Positions 57,648 through 64,000 of a DNA stretch of 64,000 nt are shown here, one piece after another. Source of the DNA: Nitrosospira sp. 56-18 (GTDB lineage Bacteria > Pseudomonadota > Gammaproteobacteria > Burkholderiales > Nitrosomonadaceae); NCBI GenBank assembly GCA_001899235.1, contig MKVR01000014.1, forward strand, positions 29,750 to 93,749, given 5' to 3'. Position numbers and translations under genes: made by a program. The number at the start of each line of letters is the position of its first letter. The first letter of the stretch is position 1. The notes beneath the pieces were generated by a model that did not search any database, was not told the origin of the DNA, and saw nothing but the letters and a program-made list of their open reading frames with translations.

Positions 57648-58955
57648 ATGACAGTATGCAGCCCGCCAATGAATTCGTTTTACCGGGCCTTTGTCTGCCC
57701 GCTCGTCGCTACGCTGGCGCTCGCCTCAGCCTTTGCACAAGCTCAGGCAGCAGACCCGGAGACGATAGCGCGCGGCGCCTACCTGGCCAAGGCTGCAGAC
57801 TGCGCGGGCTGCCATACAGCGGGACCAGGCCACCCGCCTTTCGCCGGCGGCCTGCCGATCAATTCCCCTTTTGGGGTCATCTATTCCACCAATATTACAC
57901 CCGACCCGGTCACTGGCATCGGCCAATATAGTTATGCTGATTTCAGTCGCGCGGTACGCCAGGGCATCGCCAGGGATGGAAGGCGCCTTTACCCTGCCAT
58001 GCCATTTGCATCGTTTGCAGCGGTGCTGGAAAGCGATATCGAGGCCCTATACGCATATTTCATGAGTGAGGTAAAACCTGTAAGGCACGCTCCACCGCAA
58101 ACGAAACTGCCGTTTCCTTTCAACCAGCGCTGGACACTCTGGTTCTGGACGGCAGCGTTTGCGACGCAGGAACCATTCAAAGCCCGGCCCGACCGCAACA
58201 ATCGATGGAATCGCGGTGCTTACCTGGTGCAAACTCTGGGCCACTGCGGAGCCTGCCACACTCCGCGCGGCCTGGCTTATCAGGAAAAAGCATACTCGGA
58301 AACCTCTCTGGATTACCTGAGCGGCGCGGTCGTTGATAACTGGTTCGCCGGGAACCTGACTGGCAACCAGGCATCCGGCCTGGGAAGATGGACCGAGAAC
58401 GAAATCTCGGCCTTTCTCCAAACGGGCCACAATGAGCATACAGTGGCATTTGGCAGCATGGTTTTAGTGATCGGAAACAGTACTCAGCATCTCAGCGAGG
58501 AGGATTTGAATGCTATCGCGCACTATCTTAAATCGCTTCCGGCTAAAAAAGGACAAGCATCCTACAAGCCCCAGGCTCGGAAAACCGATATAGTTCTGGC
58601 GGGAACCGTGTCGGGTCCGTTTGAACCACCGGGCGCCGGACTTTATTCCGGTTTTTGCGCCAAATGCCATGAAAAGAGCGGTTTGGGCAAGGCTCCCAGG
58701 ATTCCACGACTGGCTGGCAGCCCGATGGTGCTATCCGAAAATGGCACCTCTCTCATCCGTCTGGTATTGGAAGGGGGAAAAGGACCGGCAACCAGGCTAG
58801 GGCCGAAACCAAAAAAAATGCCGGGGTATGCAGCAGAATTGACTGATCGGGAGATTGCCGACGTACTGACGTTCATTCGCAACAACTGGGGTAACAATGC
58901 GTCGGCAATCACGGCTCGCGATGTATCCCTGCTCAGGGAAGAACTACGGCAATAA
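57648..58955 (+). CDS. Tri-haem cytochrome c (alcohol/gluconate dehydrogenase cytochrome subunit-like)
   Basis: A 435-residue secreted cytochrome with a signal peptide ending near AQAAD and three CxxCH sites: CAGCH (52-56), CGACH (200-204) and CAKCH (337-341), each in its own cytochrome c domain. The layout matches the cytochrome subunits of membrane dehydrogenases that pass electrons to quinone or an oxidase, but no dehydrogenase partner gene of that type is adjacent. ATG at 57669 is a likely alternative start. It starts 3 nt after the small membrane protein stop, so it is probably in the oxidase operon. Confidence 0.92.
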   Translation: MTVCSPPMNSFYRAFVCPLVATLALASAFAQAQAADPETIARGAYLAKAADCAGCHTAGPGHPPFAGGLPINSPFGVIYSTNITPDPVTGIGQYSYADFSRAVRQGIARDGRRLYPAMPFASFAAVLESDIEALYAYFMSEVKPVRHAPPQTKLPFPFNQRWTLWFWTAAFATQEPFKARPDRNNRWNRGAYLVQTLGHCGACHTPRGLAYQEKAYSETSLDYLSGAVVDNWFAGNLTGNQASGLGRWTENEISAFLQTGHNEHTVAFGSMVLVIGNSTQHLSEEDLNAIAHYLKSLPAKKGQASYKPQARKTDIVLAGTVSGPFEPPGAGLYSGFCAKCHEKSGLGKAPRIPRLAGSPMVLSENGTSLIRLVLEGGKGPATRLGPKPKKMPGYAAELTDREIADVLTFIRNNWGNNASAITARDVSLLREELRQ

Positions 58956-59019
58956 GTCATCGGCAATACGGCGCCCTAATATTTCCAGGGGATTTCCTCC
59001 TATATCTGCAACAAGGGAT

Positions 59020-59841
59020 TCAGCCGTGCGATCGCGTCGCAAGCAGCCTTTCAGATACCAGTTCCTTGCGCACCACGATCAAAATTCCCATCATGCTCAT
59101 CATCGCGCCATGAATCCAGAGGATTATTCCGCCGATTTGCTGATCCCCAACCGCGCTCAGCCCGTCTATTGCCCGGCCGCAAACCGTATAGACGGTATAG
59201 AGTTCCTGCGAGGCGAAAAAGATGATGGCCCCCAGTACAATCTGGGGTGGAACAACCGCCAGCATCATTGCAATCCGAGTCCACGGCGATAAATTCGGGG
59301 AAAACGGGGAGCGCCGGTTCAACACGAGACCCCAGAAAACCAAGCCGCTTACTATTACGCTCCAGTTCATGAAGCGATATAACCGCCAGTCGATCATCGC
59401 GGTGAAGTGAACTGGCGGCAGGAGCCAGAAGCCGATAACGCCGATGAAGAGCACGACTGCGACAAACGGATTGCATAAAACCCCTGCAGCAAAGGTAACC
59501 GGTTTCCACCGGGATGCCGCCACGAAAAACTTCCTCCCCTTTTCGGGCATGCCACTCGCAAGCAGAGGCAGGGGATGGCTCAATGCGATCAAAAAAGGCC
59601 CCAGATGATGCAATACGACATGCTGAAACCGATGAATGAAGAACTGATGCTCTGCATAATAATCGAGCTGGGTATGAGAAGCCAGATAGATCGCGGCAAG
59701 CCCGGCCCAGAAGGCGGCTTTTCGTCGAAATTCCGGTTCGTTTCTGGCACAACCTCTTGAAAATAGCACCGCCACGGCGCTGATCAGCACCACGAGGGCG
59801 GGCGATTCTTCCCAGGGAATGAACCAGTGCAGCAAGTCCAT
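59020..59841 (-). CDS. CtaG-like cytochrome oxidase assembly protein (caa3_CtaG family)
   Basis: A 273-residue protein with about seven membrane helices and conserved histidines (HTQLDYYAEHQFFIHRFQHVVLHHLGP near 56-82; HGAMMSMMGIL near the C-terminus), typical of the caa3_CtaG family linked to copper or haem-site assembly in oxidases. It is convergent with the tri-haem cytochrome gene (64 nt between stops) and downstream of the SCO1-like gene on the same strand. Confidence 0.88.
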   Translation of the reverse strand: MDLLHWFIPWEESPALVVLISAVAVLFSRGCARNEPEFRRKAAFWAGLAAIYLASHTQLDYYAEHQFFIHRFQHVVLHHLGPFLIALSHPLPLLASGMPEKGRKFFVAASRWKPVTFAAGVLCNPFVAVVLFIGVIGFWLLPPVHFTAMIDWRLYRFMNWSVIVSGLVFWGLVLNRRSPFSPNLSPWTRIAMMLAVVPPQIVLGAIIFFASQELYTVYTVCGRAIDGLSAVGDQQIGGIILWIHGAMMSMMGILIVVRKELVSERLLATRSHG

Positions 59842-59905
59842 CGGTATGCCTTATAAGGATTTGCCTCTCCTGAAACTGCACAGGAAGCCCACGGCAACAC
59901 TTCGG

Positions 59906-60529
59906 CTAATGCCCGGCCTTCAACAGGCGCCGGATATCTTCGGCCACGTCCTCGTCGGGATGAGATGATGTGGCGAGCAGACGTGCACGCCCTTGCGAAT
60001 CGAAGATGTAGATAGCGTCTCCATGAGTAATGCCACCTCCGTTACCCGCTTTCGAGCGGGGGCGATAGGCAACCCGGTACCGCTTGGTAAGGCTCTGGAT
60101 ATCGGCCGGCGAACCCGTCAGTCCGACGGTCCGTTCCGCATCAAATTGCGTTATGTAACGACGTAATACCGGCGGACCATCATGCTCAGGATCAAGGGTG
60201 ACAAACAGGATGCGGACACGATCGGCATTTTTTCCCAAAAGCTGCATTACATGCGCAAGGCGCGCCATCGAGACCGGGCATTCAGTCTTGCAACTCGTGA
60301 ATCCGAAATACATGAGCAATGTGTAGCCGCCATAAGTTTTCGCCGTGGCGGCGCCCCCGTCATCAGCGGTCAACGTAAATTCCAGATCCGGCAGGTGCCC
60401 CGCGACCTCTTCCACGCGCCAATCTCCATGCGAAAAGCAACCGCTTATCAGGAATGCGGCCATCATCCCACAAATGCAGCGGCGAAGATGGAAGGCCTGT
60501 ACACTGATCATCTGCTCGCGCTTGAACAT
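59906..60529 (-). CDS. SCO1/SenC-like copper chaperone lipoprotein
   Basis: Delivers copper to the CuA site of subunit II. From ATG 60529 the protein is 207 residues with a lipobox LISGC (Cys31), the copper-binding Cys pair in TSCKTEC (Cys80 and Cys84) and the distal His in ITHGDAIYIF. The frame is open to about 60625, but the upstream part would precede the signal peptide; ATG 60511 is another option. Together with the CtaG-like gene it forms an assembly pair facing the oxidase operon. Confidence 0.92.
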   Translation of the reverse strand: MFKREQMISVQAFHLRRCICGMMAAFLISGCFSHGDWRVEEVAGHLPDLEFTLTADDGGAATAKTYGGYTLLMYFGFTSCKTECPVSMARLAHVMQLLGKNADRVRILFVTLDPEHDGPPVLRRYITQFDAERTVGLTGSPADIQSLTKRYRVAYRPRSKAGNGGGITHGDAIYIFDSQGRARLLATSSHPDEDVAEDIRRLLKAGH

Positions 60530-60862
60530 AGTCCGTTTGCTTTGCAATCCGTTTTTTAGACATCTCGATTGCACCCGGGTTGCGAAAAGCCGCAGCGAGA
60601 AGAAAAATGAGCCGGGCGAACGCAATACCGGGGCTATTGCACAAATGGGGGAAACGCATTATATTTCTTTCATGAAGCAGACCAGCTGCATTTTCCCCTC
60701 GCGAGTTTCACGCAATCACATGCTTTCGGCACGTCCGCTGCTGCGCTTCGCGCGCTAACGACCTCATTTTTCCTTCTCCTCCGCTTGTTATTCCGCAGAA
60801 TCTGCGTAGGTTCTGTATTTCAGTCTCACAGTTCGAGTATTCTTTCTCAAACGGAGAAACCA
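60530..60862. other. Divergent upstream region of the SCO1-like gene and leuA
   Basis: No gene in 333 nt. It must carry the promoters of both flanking genes. A perfect 13-bp palindrome, CGCAGAATCTGCG, lies at 60794-60806. No leucine leader peptide was seen ahead of leuA. Confidence 0.4.
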
Positions 60863-62395
60863 GTGAAAGACCATCTCATTATTTTCGATACGACCCTGCG
60901 CGATGGCGAGCAGAGTCCGGGCGCATCCATGACCAGGGAGGAAAAAGTCCGTATTGCGCGACAGCTGGAGCGCATGCACGTCGATGTCATCGAAGCCGGT
61001 TTTCCCGCCGCTTCCAATGGCGATTTCGAAGCGGTGAAAGCGGTGGCCGACGTAATCAAGGACAGCACGGTATGCGGCCTCGCGCGGGCGACAGAAGCGG
61101 ATATCAGGCGCGCGGGCGAGGCGCTGCTGGGCGCGTCTTCATCCAGGATCCATACTTTTATCGCGACCTCGCCCATACACATGGAAAAAAAGCTGCGCAT
61201 GACACCCGGCCAGGTAATAGAACAAGCGGTAAAGGCGGTAAACTGGGCTCGTGAGTACACGGATGATGTGGAATTTTCACCGGAAGATGCCGGCCGCTCG
61301 GACATCGCCTTCCTATGCCAGGTACTGGAAGCAGTCATTAATGCCGGCGCAACCACCCTGAATATACCCGACACCGTTGGCTACACCATGCCGGAGCAAT
61401 TCGGCAGGCTTATCCATACCTTGCGCGAGCGCATCCCGAATGCCGACAAAGTGGTATTCTCGGTGCACTGCCACAATGATCTGGGACTGGCGGTCGCCAA
61501 TTCTCTGTCCGCGGTGATGAATGGCGCACGGCAGGTGGAATGCACGATAAATGGTCTTGGGGAGCGGGCAGGCAATGCTGCGCTGGAAGAAATCGTGATG
61601 GCCGTCCGGACGCGCCAGGATTATTTCCATTGCGACAGCAAGGTCGATACTGTCCATATCGTTCCCGCCAGCAAACTCGTATCGGGCATTACCGGGTTTC
61701 CCGTGCAGCCGAACAAAGCCATCGTCGGCGCAAATGCCTTTGCCCATGAGTCCGGCATACACCAGGACGGCGTGCTGAAGCATCGCGAGACCTATGAAAT
61801 CATGCGTGCAGAAGATGTCGGCTGGGGAGCGAACAAACTATTGCTCGGAAAACATTCCGGGCGCAACGCGTTTCGCACCCGCCTGGCGGAGCTTGGCGTC
61901 GAGCTGGACTCGGAAGAAATGCTGAATGTCACCTTCGCACGGTTCAAGGAACTGGCCGATAAGAAGCACGATATTTTCGATGAAGATCTGCACGCCCTGG
62001 TTTCCGATGATGCGGTAACGCTGCATGAACACTACAAGCTGGTTTCGCTGACGGCGCATAGCGAAACAGGCGAGACACCTGAGGCAATAATAGTCATCTC
62101 CGAGGAAGGCAGGGAGTCCAGAGCGGAATCCGAGGGAAGCGGCCCGGTAGATGCCGCGTTCCGGGCCATTGAAAAAATCGTGGTCAGCGGGGCCGAGTTG
62201 CAGTTGTTTTCGGTCAACGCCATTACCAGCGGTACCGATTCTCAAGGAGAAGTCACGGTCCGATTACAGAAATCCGGGCGGATCGTGAATGGCAGTGGCG
62301 CAGATACCGATATCGTGGTGGCTTCCGCCAAAGCTTATCTCAGCGCGCTCAACAAACTGCACAGCAAGCTGGAGCGAGCGCATCCTCAGGTATAG
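60863..62395 (+). CDS. leuA: 2-isopropylmalate synthase
   Basis: First committed step of leucine synthesis. GTG at 60863, 6 nt after GGAG, gives 510 residues starting [20 protein letters not shown]; an upstream TTG at 60785 lacks similarity. Catalytic and metal motifs include [10 protein letters not shown] near 7, [13 protein letters not shown] near 201 and [14 protein letters not shown] near 231. The C-terminal regulatory LeuA dimer domain covers about 385-510. In many betaproteobacteria leuA directly follows pssA; here a 20-kb block intervenes. Confidence 0.95.
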   Translation: MKDHLIIFDTTLRDGEQSPGASMTREEKVRIARQLERMHVDVIEAGFPAASNGDFEAVKAVADVIKDSTVCGLARATEADIRRAGEALLGASSSRIHTFIATSPIHMEKKLRMTPGQVIEQAVKAVNWAREYTDDVEFSPEDAGRSDIAFLCQVLEAVINAGATTLNIPDTVGYTMPEQFGRLIHTLRERIPNADKVVFSVHCHNDLGLAVANSLSAVMNGARQVECTINGLGERAGNAALEEIVMAVRTRQDYFHCDSKVDTVHIVPASKLVSGITGFPVQPNKAIVGANAFAHESGIHQDGVLKHRETYEIMRAEDVGWGANKLLLGKHSGRNAFRTRLAELGVELDSEEMLNVTFARFKELADKKHDIFDEDLHALVSDDAVTLHEHYKLVSLTAHSETGETPEAIIVISEEGRESRAESEGSGPVDAAFRAIEKIVVSGAELQLFSVNAITSGTDSQGEVTVRLQKSGRIVNGSGADTDIVVASAKAYLSALNKLHSKLERAHPQV

Positions 62396-62562
62396 GAAAC
62401 CTCGAAATCAATCCCCTGGGAACGGGAATCCTGGGGGTGCACGAAAGACGACGACGCGAATGTTGCGGGGAGGGGGGCCTCTTCCGAAGGAAGATGCAAT
62501 TTGACGCGATCTGGTTTGCCCGGCGCCGCTCGATCCCGTGCCGACTGACAATGTAGCGACTC

Positions 62563-63867
62563 ATGAAATCGTCCCAACCTCTTGATTTCCTGCGTTATCT
62601 TCTCGCACGCTTCCTTCAACACAACTGCGCGGAGGTCGCGGCCAGTCTTACCTTTACCACCCTGCTTTCGCTGGTGCCATTGATCGCCATCGGGCTATCC
62701 TTCGTAGCCGCGTTTCCCGCGTTCGCGGATTATTCCACCCAGATCAAAAACTTCATTCTCGACACCATGGTGCCCGAAGCGGCTAATAAGGTGATCGCGG
62801 TCTACGTGCAGCAGTTCGCCGACAACGCGATTCGCCTCACCGCCATCGGGACCGCCTTTCTGGGAGTGACTGCCCTGGCTTTGATGCTGACCATCGACAA
62901 GTCCCTCAATGCCATCTGGAGAGTAACGCGGCTGCGTCCGTTGCTGCATCGTTTGCTCATTTACTGGGCTACGCTCACGATAGGACCGCTGCTGATTGGC
63001 GCGAGCCTGTCTCTCACTTCATGGGTGATGAGAATGTCCATGGGGCTGACCCAGAACATTCCGGGGATAAATGGCGCGCTTCTGCAACTGGCTCCTCTGG
63101 TCCTGACAAGCATCGCATTCTCGATTCCCTATCTTATCGTACCCAACAGGCGGGTTTCCTGGCGCCACGCGCTAGCCGGAGGCGTTACCGCGGCAGTGGG
63201 ATTCGAAGCAATGAAACGTGGATTCGCATTTTATATTACCCATTTTCCCACCTACCAGGCAGTGTACGGGGCATTCGCCACCATTCCGATCTTCCTGCTA
63301 TGGATCTATCTCTCCTGGCTCATGGTTCTGCTGGGGGCGGTAATCGCTGCCTCGCTATCGAGCTGGCGATTTCAAAAATGGCAGCCGGACCCGACAGGCC
63401 CGGGCAGGCAGTTTATCGACGCCCTGCGACTGCTGGAAGTCCTCGGGGAAGCCTTCCGGAATGGCGCCGTGGAAACCTATGGCAGTTTGCATAAGCGCCT
63501 CTCTCTGACTTTCGAAGACATGGAGCAGATGCTGGATCTGATGAGTCGCGCCAATCTGGTCAGGCAGGTGAAGAGCGGAGGGTGGGTCCTGATACTTGAT
63601 CCAGCAAGGATCACGGTGGCCGACATATTCCATCTGTTCACCTTCCGGTCGGCTGCGGCGCGCACGGCAGCCGAAGATAATGCGAAGCTCGAATTGCTGC
63701 TCGATGATATTGCGGCTGGAATCGATGAAAAAATGAACTTGCCACTGTCGCAGCTTTTCAGCGAAAACAATACTCCGGAATCGCCATTGCCGCCTCCGCC
63801 ACCCGATGGGATAGAATTGAATCCACCCGCCAAGACTCCAGAAGTTGCTGAGACCGCCCATAGATAA
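62563..63867 (+). CDS. YihY/BrkB-family inner-membrane protein
   Basis: A 434-residue membrane protein with six helices within about 1-275 and the family motifs AASLTFTTLLSLVPL (near 26-40), WRVTRLRP and QAVYGAFATIPIFLLWIYLSW (near 228-248). Once called ribonuclease BN by mistake; the actual function is not established. The C-terminal 160 residues are soluble, resemble a winged-helix region (about 285-350), and end in a Pro-rich tail. Confidence 0.9.
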   Translation: MKSSQPLDFLRYLLARFLQHNCAEVAASLTFTTLLSLVPLIAIGLSFVAAFPAFADYSTQIKNFILDTMVPEAANKVIAVYVQQFADNAIRLTAIGTAFLGVTALALMLTIDKSLNAIWRVTRLRPLLHRLLIYWATLTIGPLLIGASLSLTSWVMRMSMGLTQNIPGINGALLQLAPLVLTSIAFSIPYLIVPNRRVSWRHALAGGVTAAVGFEAMKRGFAFYITHFPTYQAVYGAFATIPIFLLWIYLSWLMVLLGAVIAASLSSWRFQKWQPDPTGPGRQFIDALRLLEVLGEAFRNGAVETYGSLHKRLSLTFEDMEQMLDLMSRANLVRQVKSGGWVLILDPARITVADIFHLFTFRSAAARTAAEDNAKLELLLDDIAAGIDEKMNLPLSQLFSENNTPESPLPPPPPDGIELNPPAKTPEVAETAHR

Positions 63868-63872
63868 AGCAA

Positions 63873-64000
63873 ATGCTACGCCTGTTCGCTGTATCATCCT
63901 TGTTGCTATTGCTGTCTTTTGGTGCACAGGCACAGGGATTCACTTTCACCGATACTTCCGGCAAAAAACTCACCCTTTCCGCCTACAAGGGGAAATGGGT
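63873..64000 (+). CDS. TlpA/ResA-like thioredoxin-fold protein, partial
   Basis: Begins 5 nt after the YihY-family gene and runs off the window after 42 codons. It has a signal peptide (LRLFAVSSLLLLLSFGAQA) and then GFTFTDTSGKKLTLSAYKGKW, the typical opening of periplasmic TlpA/ResA thioredoxins. The CxxC active site would be just beyond the end. Confidence 0.75.
   Translation, partial: MLRLFAVSSLLLLLSFGAQAQGFTFTDTSGKKLTLSAYKGKW

Overview
The window looks like chromosomal DNA of a betaproteobacterium, most likely an ammonia oxidiser of the Nitrosomonadaceae (Nitrosospira-like). That placement is inferred from gene content, gene order and protein similarity I recognise; no database was searched. 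Almost every gene is full length and recognisable. The unusual material is intergenic repeats and the 46-60 kb respiratory and secreted-protein region.

Layout. 1-4903 (minus): rRNA operon in the order promoter, boxA, 16S, tRNA-Ile, tRNA-Ala, 23S; the 23S 3' end and any 5S lie outside. 4922-12697 (minus): tyrS, sodB, a group III truncated haemoglobin gene, then rpoS-nlpD-pcm-surE, tRNA-Pro, a merR-like gene and ihfA. 12817-19999 (minus): translation block thrS-infC-rpmI-rplT-pheS-pheT. 20523-28092: pstS with a Pho box, glmM, folP, ftsH and rlmE (minus), yhbY (plus), greA (minus). 28111-34367 (minus): carB, carA, dapB, bamE. 34892-40209 (plus): fur, then ilvB-ilvH-ilvC-pssA. 40570-46661 (plus): pgi, pgm, gnd, zwf (sugar-phosphate interconversion and oxidative pentose phosphate route). 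46948-51225 (plus): a PEP-CTERM-tagged alpha carbonic anhydrase, two tandem small secreted proteins sharing a C-terminal motif, and a porin. 51719-60529: a ThDP enzyme, cytochrome oxidase subunits II (with fused cytochrome c), I and III, a small membrane protein and a tri-haem cytochrome c (plus), facing a CtaG-like assembly factor and a SCO1-like copper protein (minus). 60863-64000 (plus): leuA, a YihY-family membrane protein and the start of a TlpA-like thioredoxin.

The strongest non-gene signal is a family of palindrome-ended repeats with arms resembling AGGAAGCGCTGAACAAATC. Longer copies lie near 17.2, 23.2, 34.6 and 37.9 kb, a 51-bp arm-to-arm version at 12.8 kb, and fragments at 21.6 and 35.5 kb. 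In three cases (pheT, infC, ilvH) an arm abuts or overlaps the gene's stop codon, and upstream of fur an arm may supply the -35 hexamer. A different inverted-repeat element lies between thrS and pstS.

Working together: ilvBHC and leuA make branched-chain amino acids; carAB, dapB, folP and glmM feed pyrimidine/arginine, lysine, folate and cell-wall synthesis; FtsH, GreA, RpoS, Fur, IHF and the Pho-box pstS serve protein quality control, transcription and stress or nutrient responses. The oxidase block, with CtaG and SCO1 for haem/copper insertion, is a plausible self-contained respiratory module.
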